Shown here one piece after another: positions 9,764 to 21,019 of a DNA stretch of 64,000 nt; position 1 is the first letter of the stretch; each line of letters begins with the position of its first letter. The DNA lies in assembly GCF_950295315.1 (NCBI RefSeq), contig NC_080180.1, positions 67,159,871 to 67,223,870 on the forward strand. Reading direction: 5' to 3'. This DNA comes from Erinaceus europaeus. Its lineage: Eukaryota > Chordata > Mammalia > Eulipotyphla > Erinaceidae. The translations under genes were made by a program, and so were the position numbers. The notes below the pieces were generated by a model that saw only the letters and a list, made by a program, of their open reading frames with translations, searched no databases and was not told the origin of the DNA.

Positions 9764-9776
9764 GTTGCTTGGAAAC
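9764..9776. promoter_or_regulatory. X-box-like RFX site
   Basis: GTTGCTTGGAAAC resembles the RFX-factor X-box (two half-sites related to GTTGCC and GGCAAC with a short spacer). RFX factors drive ciliary genes, including BBS genes, so its place in the BBS12 promoter fits. The right half is imperfect; a separate half-site-like CCTAGCAAC lies at 9929-9937. Confidence 0.5.
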
Positions 9777-9899
9777 CAAACGGAAGTTCCGCTTCGCGGC
9801 GGGCGGGCGGGCGGGGAAAAGGTGGAGCGAGACGCTATTGGTGGAGAGGAGCGGGGTTGGGGCTCCGCCCACTGCTTCTGCCCATTGGGGCGCGAGCCT

Positions 9900-9957
9900 G
9901 TCGGTCGGCAGGGGGCGGGCCCGAGAGCCCTAGCAACGCGCTCTTAGCGACCGCCAG
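9900..9957 (+). other. Candidate first exon of a transcript divergent from BBS12
   Basis: A strong donor (CCGCCAG then GTGAGC) at 9957/9958 faces away from BBS12 immediately beyond the CCAAT boxes. In other mammals a centrin gene or pseudogene (CETN4) lies on this side of BBS12, so this may be a remnant of its 5' exon. I see no EF-hand coding downstream up to IL21, so either coding exons are lost or this is a non-coding promoter-antisense exon. Confidence 0.35.
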
Positions 9958-10139
9958 GTGAGCCGCCTGTGGCGCGCGGCCCGCGAGGGACCCGCCTCTC
10001 CCGCGTGGCCTTCCGTCCCGCCGGCGTGTGAGTGTCGCAGCCCTACAGCCTCGGGCTGGACGCCGAGGGAAGAACGACGACGGGCGGCTTCAGCTTTGAG
10101 GAAGCGGCAGGGAGCAGGTCGGGACGCCCGCCACGGGGC

Positions 10140-10948
10140 TCGGGGACACCTGCCGCCCGCGCTCCCGACACACCTGCCGCCCGCGCTCCCGACACACCTG
10201 TCACCCGCGCTCCCGACACACCTGTCACCCGCGCTCCCGACACACCTGCCACCCGCGCTCCCGACACACCTGCCGCCCGCGCTCCCGACACTCCTGCCGC
10301 CCGCGCTCCCGACACACCTGTCACCCGCGCTCCCGACACACCTGCCGCCCGCGCTCCCGACACACCTGCCGCCCGCGCTCCCGACACACCTGCCACCCGC
10401 GCTCCCGACACACCTGCCACCCGCGCTCCCGACACCTGTCACCCGTGCTCCCGACACACCTGTCACCCGCGCTCCCGACACACCTGCCGCCCGCGCTCCC
10501 GACACACCTGCCACCCGCGCTCCCGACACACCTGCCGCCCGCGCTCCCGACACACCTGCCGCCCGCGCTCCCGACACACCTGCCGCCCGCGCTCCCGACA
10601 CACCTGTCACCCGCGCTCCCGACACACCTGTCACCCGCGCTCCCGACACACCTGTCACCCGCGCTCCCGACACACCTGTCACCCGCGCTCCCGACACCTG
10701 TCACCCGTGCTCCCGACACACCTGTCACCCGCGCTCCCGACACACCTGTCACCCGCGCTCCCGACACACCTGCCACCCGCGCTCCCGACACACCTGTCAC
10801 CCGCGCTCCCGACACACCTGTCACCCGTGCTCCCGACACACCTGCCACCTGCGCTCCTGACACACCTGCCACCTACGCTCCCGACACACCTGCCACCCAC
10901 GCTCCCGACACACCTGTCACCTGGGTCTCCTGACATACCTGCCACCTG
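10140..10948. repeat. 24-bp minisatellite, about 33 copies
   Basis: Unit reads CACACCTGCCGCCCGCGCTC plus CCGA, with variants TCACCC, CCACCC and CCGCCC in the middle. 24 is a multiple of three, so every frame shows an 8-residue repeat without stops; this is not coding. Two copies are shortened (about 10435 and 10695). Copies decay towards the right end. Confidence 0.93.
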
Positions 10949-11257
10949 GGGCTCCTGGGACACCCGTCACCTGGGGCTCTTGAGTTCCCCAGTCCCTTAC
11001 TCTGATGGTGGCTCAATGCAGCCCAGGGTCTCCTGGTTTCATGCTTCAGTGCTGGGTCAGGCCAGTCCCATCTGACCTGTGACCCTGATGTCACACAGTC
11101 CCACCAGGTGGCGCTTGGGCCCTGGGGACGGAGGCCAAGAGGCCTGAGGCTGACTTTGGTTTGATGTAAACATGAAGCCAAGATGTGATTTGTCAGAATG
11201 CGGGAGCCTTTGTAGAACATATAGGTAGAACATATAGGTAGCCTTTGTAGAACATAT
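10949..11257. other. No gene seen; short TAGAACATATAGGTAG triplication at its end
   Basis: Sequence between the minisatellite and a SINE. At about 11212-11262 the block TAGAACATATAGGTAG occurs three times. Confidence 0.5.
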
Positions 11258-11606
11258 AGGTAGCACAGCAGGTTAAGTGCAGGTGGCGCAAAGCTCAAGG
11301 ACCAGTGTAAGGATCCCGGTTCAAGCCCCCGGCTCCCCACCTGCAGGGGAGTCGCTTCACAGGTGGTGAAGCAGGTCTGCAGGTGTCTGTCTTTCTCTCC
11401 CCCTCTCTGTCTTCCCCTCCTCTCCTCATTTCTCTCTGTCCTGTCCAACAACAAATATCATCAACAACGACAATAATAACCACAACAAGGCTACAACAAC
11501 AAGGGCAACAATAGGGGGAAAATGGCCTCTAGGAGCGGTGGATTCATGGTGTAGGCACCGAGCCCCAGCAATCACCCTGGAGGCAAAAAAATAATAAAAA
11601 AGAAAC
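11258..11606 (+). mobile_element. tRNA-derived SINE, hedgehog type A, sense
   Basis: Head CAGCAGGTTAAGTGCAGGTG with B box GGTTCAAGCCC, middle CAGGTCTGCAGGTGTCTGTC, a CAACAA-rich segment, and a tail block GGATTCATGGTGTAGGCACC ending in an A-rich tract. Confidence 0.9.
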
Positions 11607-11635
11607 GACAACATATATATACACACATATATATT

Positions 11636-11920
11636 TGCCAGCAGGGTTATTGCTGGGGCTTGGTGCGTGCACTATGAATCCACTGCTCCTGGAGGCCATT
11701 TTTTCCCGTTTTTTTTTTTATAAGATAGGAAAGAGAGAAATGGAGAGAGGAAGGGAAGTTAGAGAGGGAGAGAGAAAGGAAGACACTTGCTGACCTGTTT
11801 CACCACTTGCAAAGACATCCTCCTGCAGGTGGGGATCCGGGGGCTCAAACCCGGATCCTGTGTGCATCCTGGCACTTTGCACTTTGTGCACTTAACCTGC
11901 TGCGCTTATGCCTGGTACCC
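11636..11920 (-). mobile_element. tRNA-derived SINE, hedgehog type A, antisense
   Basis: Antisense order: TGCACTATGAATCCACTGCT, poly(T), purine-rich AGAGAGAAATGGAGAGAGG, CTGCAGGTGGGGATCCGGGG, then CACTTAACCTGCTGCGC. More diverged than the neighbouring copy. Confidence 0.87.
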
Positions 11921-12087
11921 TAAATGACAATATTCTTTTCTTCTTGCGGGGAGGGGCGTGTTTGTGCCCTAGCCACCACCTAGCCTTGCTCATGTGACTT
12001 CACTCAGATCAAAGGGGTGAGCAAACCCACCTCATTCATTTTGATTAATAGAGGTGTCACTATCTTAACTTCACTCGATTAACGGCA

Positions 12088-12548
12088 AGCAGACCCACTG
12101 CTGTCACCCGGATCAGTGGGGGTGAGCAGACCCACTGCTCTCACCCGGATCAGTGGGGGTGAGCAGACCCACTGCTGTCACCCGGATCAGTGGAGGTGAG
12201 CAGACCCACTGCTGTCACCCGGATCAGTGGAGGTGAGCAGACCCACTGCTGTCACCCGGACCAGTGGAGGTGAGCAGACCCACTGCTGTCACCCGGATCA
12301 GTGGGGGTGAGCAGACCCACTGCTGTCACCCGGATCAGTGGAGGTGAGCAGACCCACTGCTCTCACCCGGATCAGTGGAGGTGAGCAGACCCACTGCTGT
12401 CACCCGGATCAGTGGGGGTGAGCAGACCCACTGCTGTCACCCGGATCAGTGGAGGTGAGCAGACCCACTGCTGTCACCCGGATCAGTGGGGGTGAGCAGA
12501 CCCACTGCTGTCACCCGGATCAGTGGAGGTGAGCAGACCCACCTCACT
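12088..12548. repeat. 37-bp minisatellite, about 12 copies
   Basis: Units of AGCAGACCCACTGCTGTCAC followed by CCGGATCAGTGGAGGTG, highly homogeneous (variants CTCTCAC and GGGGGTG). Homogeneity suggests recent expansion. Confidence 0.93.
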
Positions 12549-13440
12549 CATTCTGATCAAGAGGTGTCAGGAAGGTATCTGCACTCAGACCAGGTGTGGA
12601 GGTGAGCCTGACAATGTGCAGGAGACTGTCCTGGGCCCGAGGACAGATGGACATAGCCGGGTGGCATCTGCCCGCCCTCCCAGAGCACGGTGGCAGCTGT
12701 GAGGTATGCCCTCTCGAGACATACCTGAGCCGGTGTTTCTGTCCACCTGACGGGACAGCTGCGGCTGTGAGCTCAGCCTGCACCCGGGGGCCCCACAGCG
12801 GCATGGCCCACCGCCTGGACTCCGGCAGACAACATGCGGCTTCCCTCAGGCTGCTGGGGCTCAGGGCCACGCCTCACTAGGAAACCGGGACGCCTGCAGG
12901 GACAGCTGAGGCCTCAGGGACGCTCCCCTCCCCGGGGCCCCAGCAGCGGGATTTTCAGAGCGGCACCTGCTTCCTTCTCCGTGTCTGTCCCCCTGGAAAG
13001 TCTTACTGCCAGGGGAGTTTTGGGGGAGCCCCGCGGGAGCCCCCTCCACACAGGAAGCTGACTGAAGGGACGACTTCCTGTGGGACCGGCACACGGGGAG
13101 GAAGCCTCTTCCCACAGAAAGTTCCAGGAGGTGGAGGCCTGAGGGGTGGGAAGGAGCCCGTGTCTGTGCAGCCCTGGCTGACCCTCTGTCCCCAGCACCG
13201 TCTCTGAGGGCACCGAGGGGCTCTGTCCACCAGGCTGGGCAGTGCAGCTGCACTTGGTGGGCATGGCTCTCGTGTGGCACATGGAGTGTCCAGCCCCCTC
13301 CACATGGTGTCAGGGCCTGGTGGTGGCCTCTGGCCAGTGTCCACATGGCCGGCAGGTAGCCTTGGCCTCTCCTCAGGCTGTGTGTGCCTCTGAGTGGGGA
13401 GGCAGGTGCTACCCCAAGCAGGGGAGGGGACTCCTGGGGA
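12549..13440. other. No gene or clear repeat seen
   Basis: GC-rich sequence between two minisatellites; the overlapping open frames on both strands match nothing I recognise. Confidence 0.5.
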
Positions 13441-13444
13441 GGAG

Positions 13445-15420
13445 GGGCTGAGGGGCACAGAGTGAGCGCTGAGGGCTGAGGGCTGAGGGGCTGAGGGGCC
13501 GAGGGCTGAGGGCTGAGGGCTGAGGGCTGAGGAGGCTGAGGGGTTGAGGGGCTGAGGGGCTGAGGGGGCTGAGGGCTGAGGGGCTGAGGGCTGAGGGGCT
13601 GAGGGGCTGAGGGCTGATGGGCTGAGGTCTAGGGGCTGAGGCGCTGAGTGGCTGAGGGTCTGAGGGCTGAGGGCTGATGGGTTGAGTGCTGAGGGCTGAG
13701 GCGCTGAGTCACTGAGGGTCTGAGGCACTGAGTGGCTGGGGGTCTGAGGACTGAGGGGCTGAGGGCTGATGGGTTGAGTGCTGAGGGCTGAGGCGGCTGA
13801 GGCGCTGAGTGGCTGAGGGGCTGAGGGCTGAGGGCTGATGGGCTCAGGGCTGAGGGCTGAGGCGCTGAGGGCTGAGGGCTGAGAGCTGAGGCGCTGAGTG
13901 GCTGAGTGGCTGAGTGGCTGAGGGGCTGAGGGCTGAGTGGCTGAGGGGCTGAGGGCTGAGGGGCTGAGGGCTGAGGCGCTGAGGGGCTGAGGGCTGAGGG
14001 GCTGAGGGGCTGAGGGCTGTGAGGCTGAGGGGCTGAGGGCTGTGAGGATGAGGGGCTGAGGGCTGAGGGCTGAGGGGCTGAGGGCTGAGGGGCTGTGGGC
14101 TGTGAGGCTGAGGGCTGAGCGGCTGAGGGCTGAGGGGCTGAGGGCTGAGGGGCTGAGGGCTGAGGGCTGAGGGCTGAGGGGCTGAGGGCTGAGGGGCTGA
14201 GCGCTGAGGGTTGAGGGCTGAGGGGCTGAGGGCTGATGGGCTGCAGGCTGAGGGGCTGAGGGGCTGATGGGCTGAGGGCTGAGGGGCTGAGGGGCTGAGG
14301 GGCTGAGGGCTGTGAGGCTGAGGGCTGAGGGGCTGAGGGCTGTGAGGATGAGGGGCTGAGGGCTGAGGGCTGAGGGGCTGAGGGCTGAGCGGCTGAGGGC
14401 TGAGGGGCTGAGGGCTGAGGGGCTGAGGGCTGAGGGCTGAGGGGCTGAGGGCTGAGGGGCTGAGCGCTGAGGGTTGAGGGCTGAGGGGCTGAGGGCTGAT
14501 GGGCTGCAGGCTGAGGGGCTGAGGGGCTGATGGGCTGAGGGCTGAGGGGCTGAGGGGCTGAGGGGCTGAGGGCTGAGGGTTGAGGGGCTGAAGGCTGAGG
14601 GGCTGAGGGCTGATGGGCTGATGGGCTGAGGGCTGAGGGCTGAGGGGCTGAGGGCTGATGGGCTGCAGGCTGAGGGGCTGAGGGGCTGAGGGCTGAGGGC
14701 TGATGGGCTGCTGGCTGAGGGCTGAGGGCTGAGGTGCTGAGGGCTGATGGGCTGTGGGCTGAGGGGCTGAGGGGCTGAGGGCTGAGGGCTGATGGTCTGA
14801 GGGCTGATGGGCTGAGGGGCTGAGGGCTGAGGCGCTGAGGGCTGATGGGCTGAGGGCTGATGGGCTGATGGGCTGAGGGCTGAGGGGCTGAAGGCTGAGG
14901 GGCTGAAGGCTGAGGGGCTGAGGGGCTGAGGGCTCAGGGCTGTGGGGCTGAGGGCTGACGGCTGAGGGGCTGAGTGGCTGAATGGCTGAGGGCTGAGGGT
15001 CTGAGGGCTGAGGGCTGAGGGTTGAGGGCTGATGGGCTGAGGGCTGAGGGGCTGAGGGCTGATGGGCTGAGGGGCTGAGGGCTGAGGCGCTGAGTGCTGA
15101 TGGGCTGATGGGCTGAGGGCTGAGGGGCTGAAGGCTGAGGGGCTGAGGGGCTCAGGGCTCAGGGCTGTGGGGCTGAGGGCTGACGGCTGAGGGGCTGAGT
15201 GGCTGAGGGGCTGAGGGGCTGAGGGCTGAGGGTCCTAGGGCTGAGGGCTGAGGGCTGAGGGTCTGAGGGCTGATGGGCTGAGGGCTGAGGGCTGATGGTC
15301 TTAGGGCTGATGGCTAAGGGCTGAGTTGTGAGGCCTGAGGGCTGAGGGGCTGAAGGCTAGGGCTTAGGGCTCAGTGGGTGAGGTCCTGATGTGAAGCTGG
15401 CTGATGATCTGAGGGTTGAG
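13445..15420. repeat. Long 7/8-bp minisatellite (GGGCTGA / GGGGCTGA) with higher-order repeats
   Basis: About 2 kb of GGGCTGA and GGGGCTGA units with minor variants (GGTCTGA, GGGCTGAT, GGCGCTGA). Larger segments recur: the stretch around 14040-14290 is repeated at about 14340-14555, and the AAGGCTGAGGGGCTGA...GACGGCTGAG segment at about 14880-14985 is repeated at about 15118-15210. Confidence 0.93.
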
Positions 15421-15584
15421 GGCTGAGGCCTAGTTGGAGGAGCTGATGAGCTAAGGCTGCGGGGATTTTTCGAGGGCCATGGCTGAGTCCTGAGGCCCCT
15501 GTGCATATGCTGGGCTCTGTGGTCACTCTCATGGCCCCTCTTCCCTCCTTATGTCACCCTGACACATGGAACAATGAGCAGGCA

Positions 15585-15842
15585 TATGTGTCACATACCG
15601 TAGCCACACACATGCAAAGACCTGTCACGCACCCACACCAACACACGTCATGCGCATGCGTGCATGTCATCACACGCAGAACATACATTAACACACATCC
15701 ACTCTGGAACAAGCTGAACACACGAGCACACGTTCACACAGACAAGGTACACAAGTCGACAGCGTACAGCCCGCACACACGAACATACATGAGCGCACAT
15801 GTTTACACTTGTGTGGACACGTAGCCACACGTGAACGCACAG
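15585..15842. repeat. Degenerate CA/CACG-rich simple repeat
   Basis: ACACAC-rich sequence with interspersed ATG, CGC and GAACA interruptions; an old microsatellite. Confidence 0.7.
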
Positions 15843-16848
15843 TGCAGACTCCTCCTGTGCTCTCTGGGGGTGGCCGCCAGCATCTGGCACTGGCACTGGG
15901 CAGGACCTGCAGGCTCAGAGGGTCGGGGCCACTGGCCACACCGCATGGAGGGGCCGGCCCAGCACCACCCTCTGCTCCGGGGGCAGGTGCCCAGGATGTG
16001 GCAGGGGGGTCCCGTCCCAGGGGCCTCAGCTCACTCGGCCATGGCTCTGGTTGTGGCCACAGGCCCTGCCCCCTTCAGATCCCAGAGTGGCCTCACCGCA
16101 CCCCCTACCAGCTGCTTCCCTGTGAGTGGGGCACGGGCACAGCCCCCCGCAGGCGTCTGCCTCCCTGTGGCTCAGGTGCAATGCCAGCCTGGTCCGGCTC
16201 CCTTCTCACTGAGGTGCAGGGATGCGGGGTGTCAGCACCCAGTTCTCAGATGAGTCACCGGCTGCCCGCCGCCCAGGTGTGGCCGCCCCGGGGGTGTGGG
16301 CGTCGCTTACCAGAAAGCCCCTGCCCGCCGCATGCTACAGAGATGACTGCCATGAAAGCAGCACAGCTCAAACGGAGAAACGCGACTGTTTTCATGTGTC
16401 ACTTGAAGGAGACCACTCAGCCCAGGCTAAACAAATTTAAATAAGAGCTTTGCTGCGAGTGCTAAGCCGAGTGGGTTTCAGTGTCGGGATCTGTAAAGCC
16501 GCGTTCACGCTCAGGGAGACTCAGCAGCGCCCGTCAGCACCTGACCTGCCTCAAGCTTTTCAGGAGCTGCCGGCCGGCCGCCCGTGTGGGCACGAGGACT
16601 CGGCGGGGACACGCTGGGGACGGCAGCCAAGCCCCACGGGCACCCCCCCCCCATGAAGTGGATTTTGCCCTCTGCTTGGCGAAGCACCAGGATCCGGGAG
16701 AGAAAGCGGCAGGAACACACCCAGGCTTTTTGTGACTCAGCTATGTGGACACGACACCTCTCACTTACCACCTTAGACCCTGAGCTCTTCACCCACCCAG
16801 TGATAGTACTTTAAAATTTCCCTCTCTGGGGCTGGAGACTGCAGCCCC
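15843..16848. other. No gene seen
   Basis: Mixed sequence in the BBS12-IL21 interval; no exon, promoter or repeat recognised. Confidence 0.45.
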
Positions 16849-16849
16849 A

Positions 16850-17005
16850 AAGTCCCTTTATCTATTTGTTATTTATTTCACTAGCGCCCTGCTCAGCTCA
16901 GCTTGTGGCGATGCAGGCTGTTGAACCTGGGACTTTGGAGCCTCAGGCACAAAAGTCTCTTTGCAGAGCCACGATGCTGTCGGCCCTGCCCACTGAAAGT
17001 CACTG
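16850..17005 (-). mobile_element. SINE-like dispersed repeat, antisense
   Basis: Carries TTGAACCTGGGACTTTGGAG, then CCTCAGGCACAAAAGTCTCT and a CAGAGCCACGATGCTGTC end, the same family as 1650-1803. Confidence 0.65.
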
Positions 17006-17109
17006 CACATCAATGTACTTACTTAATGAAGGTAACACACATGTCAAGGTGATGAAGACAGAAGCAAAACCCAGTGGCATGTAGCAGGTCAGACACATGT
17101 TTTAAAGGC

Positions 17110-17700
17110 TCAACTTAAAAATTTTTTTTTAATATTACAGAATTACATGTCAACAGGGCTTTGAATCCTCAGTCTCCTCACTGCAAGCCACCACAGTTCC
17201 CCCAAGGCCGTAGGAATGGGTCAACCATCTTCTCTGCAACTATCTGTCCATATTTATACATGGTTGCCGCCTTTTTTTCTGATCCAATTCTCTTTTCCCG
17301 ACCAAGCCACTCATGACAACATAACTACCTCCATCTGTCCCTCTCCTTTCCCTTCTCTCTCTGGTGCTGGTGGAGCTGGAGTGCAGAGTCCTCTTACCTT
17401 CCTCTTGTCACTTCTCCCCCCGGGAGTCTGGACCAAAGATCTTTATGGGGAGCAGAAGGTGGGAGTTCTGGCTTCTGTCATTGCTTCTCCGCTGGACATG
17501 GGTGTTGGCAGGTGGATCCACACCCCCAGTCTGTGTCTGTCTGTCCCTAGTGGGGCAGGGCTCTGGGGAGGGGAGGCTCCAGGACACATGGTGAGGGTGT
17601 CTGCCCAGGGAGGTCAGGATGGTGTCATGGTAGCATCTGCAGCTTGGTGTCTGGAATGTAAAGGCTCAGCATTTGTATATGAGTGGGAAGGACACTTTAC
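17110..17700. mobile_element. Dispersed retroelement fragment familiar from hedgehog
   Basis: Contains a T-rich start, ACCTCCATCTGTCCCTCTCC, TTCTCTCTCTGGTGCTGGTG, GGACCAAAGATCTTTATGGG, CTGGACATGGGTGTTGGCAG and CAGGATGGTGTCATGGTAGC. I recognise this block order as an abundant Erinaceus interspersed repeat, probably the 3' region of a LINE or LTR element; class and strand are uncertain. The stop-free frame across it is not a known gene. Confidence 0.55.
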
Positions 17701-17764
17701 CTTACTTTTCCTTAAGTCACTGTGTTAATTAGAACACATGACGATGAACTGTCTGTGCATGTTT

Positions 17765-18063
17765 TTAAATTTTTTAAAATATTTAGTTTCTTTATTTATT
17801 CCCTTTTGTTGTCTTTGTTGTTTTATTGTTGTAGTTATTACTGTTGTTATTGATGTCGTCATTGTATAGGACAGAGAGAAATGGAGAGAGGAGGGGAAGA
17901 CAGAGAGGGGGAGAGAAAGACAGACACCTGCAGACCTGCTTCACCACCTGTGAAGCGACTCCCCTGCAGGTGGGGAGCCGGGGGCTCGAACCAGGATCCT
18001 TGCGCTGGTCCATTAACGCTTTGTGCCACATGCGCATAACCAGCTGTGCTACTGCCCGACTCC
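17765..18063 (-). mobile_element. tRNA-derived SINE, hedgehog type A, antisense
   Basis: Antisense copy: TTTATTTATTCCCTTTTGTT, AGAGAGAAATGGAGAGAGG, GACACCTGCAGACCTGCTTC, GGGGCTCGAACCAGGATCC and a head remnant ending CTACTGCCCGACTCCC. Confidence 0.9.
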
Positions 18064-18484
18064 CTGTGCATGGTTTAAAGCTTCCAGGTTCCCCCCTCCC
18101 CTCTCCTCCAGCAGGAAATGAGGAGTCCAGGCTCACACAGTCAGCAGCAGCTCAGACAAACTCAAGAGGAGAGACCAGGATAGACCCAACACAATAGATC
18201 GAAGGTGCCCACCGCACGGGACCACCAGGTATGTCCTGGCCAGCAATGCCCAAGGGACCCAGGAGAGAGGAAGGCTGCAAGCAGCAGGTTACTGGAATAA
18301 ACAAGTCAAGAAATAGTCACCAGAAGAAAGGCAGAAAGTTAGAAGGATCTGTCTGCTTCACAAGTGACACCAAGAGAGGCCTGTCAGCAAAGAGAGCCCT
18401 GCCTGCTGACGGGCAGGACCCTGGGCACAGACCCACAGTGTAGAGAGGTCTGTGGGAAGCAGGAAGGGGTGTCCCAGCCACCCA

Positions 18485-18541
18485 GGTCAGGGTCAGGGTC
18501 ACGGTCACGGTCAGGGTCACGGTCACGGTCAGGGTCAGGGT
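18485..18541. repeat. Hexamer repeat (AGGGTC / ACGGTC)
   Basis: About nine 6-base units of CAGGGT or CACGGT in a row. It is not the telomeric TTAGGG. Confidence 0.8.
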
Positions 18542-18629
18542 TCTGTCCTACTCAGTGGCCTTCGATTCAACCGGCAGGTGTGGAGCCTTGTGTTTTGAAG
18601 CTGCTGGCTTTTGCACTGGTAAATGTCTT

Positions 18630-18910
18630 TTTTAAAATATATTTATTTATTTTCCCTTTTGTTCTCCTTGTTTTTTATTGTTGTAGTTATTATTGATGTT
18701 GTCGTTGTTGGATAGGACAGAGAAAAATGGGGAGAGGAGGGGACGATAGAGAGGGGGAGAGACAGACAGACACCTGCAGACCTGCTTCACCACCTGTGAG
18801 GCGACTCCCCTGCAGCTGGGGAGCCAGGGGCTCGAACCAGGATCCTTATGCCGGTCCTTGCGCTTTGCACCATGTGCACTTAACCCGCTGCACCACTGCC
18901 TGGCTCTGCG
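18630..18910 (-). mobile_element. tRNA-derived SINE, type A, antisense, with 13-bp target duplication
   Basis: Full antisense SINE. TGGTAAATGTCTT occurs immediately on both sides (18617-18629 and 18911-18923), a target-site duplication that marks L1-type insertion. Confidence 0.92.
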
Positions 18911-18923
18911 TGGTAAATGTCTT

Positions 18924-19240
18924 AACCTGGGTTTCACTGGCCCAGCTCCTGCTCTGACAGGCCCAGGGGTGAAAAGCCCAGAGATGCACATGGCCCTCAG
19001 AGCCTGACCCCAGCTGTGGGGGCTGAGGCATGGGCCGTGGGGAAATAGGACAGGTGTGTTCTCCACTGGGTGAGGCCCCCCGGCCCCGCCATCTCACCAG
19101 GCCTCTAAAAACATGGCACAAGGCGGCTGGTGACACGTGTGCCGGCCACGAAGTCCTGCTCCCCAGTCAGGCCCTACAGCCCTACAGCTGGGCTCTGTGC
19201 TCACGCCTTGACTAGCCACCTGGGGCCCCCACGCCGGGTC
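18924..19240. other. No gene seen
   Basis: Short GC-rich spacer between the SINE and the 29-bp minisatellite. Confidence 0.45.
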
Positions 19241-19245
19241 CTCCA

Positions 19246-20182
19246 GCTGTCCCAGACCCCCCCATGGGTCCCCCGGCTGTCCCAGAGTCCCCCATGAGTC
19301 CCCGGCTGTCCCAGAGTTCCCCATGGGTCCCCGGCTGTCCCAGAGTCCCCCATGGGTCCCCGGCTGTCCCAGGGCCCCCCATGGGTCCCCGGCTGTCCCA
19401 GGGCCCCCCATGGGTCCCCGGCTGTCCCAGGGCCCCCCATGGGTCCCCTACCTGTCCCAGGGCCCCCCATGGGTCCCCTACCTGTCCCAGGGCCCCCCAT
19501 GGGTCCCCCGGCTGTCCCAGAGCCCCCCATGGGTCCCCCGGCTGTCCCAGAGCCCTCCCATGGGTCCCCTACCTGTCCCAGGGCCCCCCATGGGTCCCCC
19601 GGCTGTCCCAGAGCCCCCCATGGGTCCCCTACCTGTCCCAGGGCCCCCCATGGGTCCCCAGCTGTCCTAGAGCCCTCCCATGGGTCCCCTACCTGTCCCA
19701 GAGCCCCCCATGGGTCCCCAGCTGTCCCAGAACCCTCCTATGGGTCCCCTACCTGTCCCAGGGCCCCCCATGGGTCCCCGGCTGTCCCAGAGCCCTCCTA
19801 TGGGTCCCCTACCTGTCCCAGAGCCCCCCATGGGTCCCCAGCTATCCCAGAGCCCCCCATGGGTCCCCGGCTGTCCCAGAGCCCCCATGGGTCCCCGGCT
19901 GTCCCAGGGCCCCCCATGGGTCCCCGGCTGTCCCAGAGCCCCCCATGGGTCCCCCAGCTGTCCCAGAGCCCTCCTATGGGTCCCCTACCTGTCCCAGAGC
20001 CCCCCATGGGTCCCCCGGCTGTCCCAGAGCCCCCCATGGGTCCCCGGCTGTCCCAGAGCCCCCCATGGGTCCCCGGCTGTCCCAGAGCCCCCCATGGGTT
20101 CCCCGGCTGTCCCAGAGCCCCCCATGGGTCCCCGGCTGTCCCAGAGCCCCCCATGGGTCCCCTACCTGTCCCAGAGCCCCCC
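19246..20182. repeat. 29-bp minisatellite, about 32 copies
   Basis: Unit CCCCCATGGGTCCCCGGCTG followed by TCCCAGAGC. Variants in the middle (CCCGGCTGTCC, CCTACCTGTCC, CCAGCTGTCC) recur in alternating patterns. Stop-free frames on both strands follow from the repeat. Confidence 0.93.
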
Positions 20183-21015
20183 ACCCATGTACACGGTGCC
20201 ACAGGTGAGGGTGAGTGGGGAGATTGGCACAGTGAGTTCTCCTGTGGTGGCAGCAGGCTCAACTGTCCTCGCTCCAGAGACAGATGAGCCTTCACTGCCT
20301 CCCTGTGAGCTGCTCACCCTGAGGGCTGGTGGGCTCCTGGCACCCAGCGTCACCCGAGTGACAGCCAGCACAGGGGACAGCAGCTCCTCCCTGGGCTCAG
20401 AAGTGAAGAGGACGGGGAAGGGGTGTCTGGACGGGCGTCCTGGTGAGATAGACATTGTGCTGAATTTAATCATTATACGAGAACACGCCTTTTCGGTGCC
20501 CTGGATTTGTGGTTCTTAGAATCACATGTGAGCTCCTGTCACAGGCTTGGCTTCCCTCCCGAGCATCACGGGCGCTCTCGGGAGACAGAATGGTCCAAAC
20601 GCCTCAGTGTGCAAGCAGCCCTCCTCTGCTGCTGGAAGCTGTGCTGAGCAGCTTCAGAACAAGGAGGAGCAAATACACAAATCCTTAGAAAAAAGAATAA
20701 GCTTGGTTTGGTGGATAATACTTTTGTGGCAGAACGTGTGAACTAGTCTTAGCCCCTCTCCATCCCACCCCCAAAAAGACAAAGAGGGAGAAAGAAAGAA
20801 CTTGAGGGAGGAGGGAGAGAAGTGTTTGCAAAAGGGCGCGAGGAGGAGGAGAGAGAGATGGCGATGTTAACAGCAGACACTGGTCTGCTTTAAACCCGAC
20901 TGACACAGAGCCCACATCTGGGCGTGAGTCAGGCGGCAAACCCTCTTCTACTCAGGCGAGACTGACTGCGGGAAGGGAAGGGCGACCGCAAAGGCCTTTC
21001 CTCCTCTCCCTTCAC
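20183..21015. other. No gene seen
   Basis: Unassigned sequence, becoming AT-richer at 20450-20750 and purine-rich at 20770-20870. No exon recognised. Confidence 0.45.
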
Positions 21016-21019
21016 CTGC

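Larger units (their letters stand above)
9560..9990. promoter_or_regulatory. BBS12: CpG-rich bidirectional promoter of BBS12 and a divergent transcript
   Basis: CpG-dense block at the 5' end of BBS12. Visible motifs are a YY1-like GCCGCCATCTG (9729-9739), an NRF1 site TGCGCAGGCGC (9738-9748), an X-box-like GTTGCTTGGAAAC (9764-9776), an ETS-like CGGAAGTTCC (9781-9790), and two inverted CCAAT boxes (ATTGG at 9837 and 9884). A candidate BBS12 first-exon donor on the minus strand (GGCAC then GTGAGC) lies near 9571-9580. A plus-strand donor at 9958 suggests a divergent transcript. No TATA box is seen. Confidence 0.72.

Noticed and set aside
10032..11075. Stop-free 8-residue repeat proteins on both strands
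   Set aside because: The unit is 24 bases, a multiple of three, so all frames stay open automatically.
17216..17728. 170-codon plus-strand frame
   Set aside because: It coincides with a dispersed repeat known to me from hedgehog and shows no protein similarity I recognise.
18485..18541. Interstitial telomeric repeat
   Set aside because: The hexamer is CAGGGT/CACGGT and not TTAGGG; it does not support a telomere-fusion origin.
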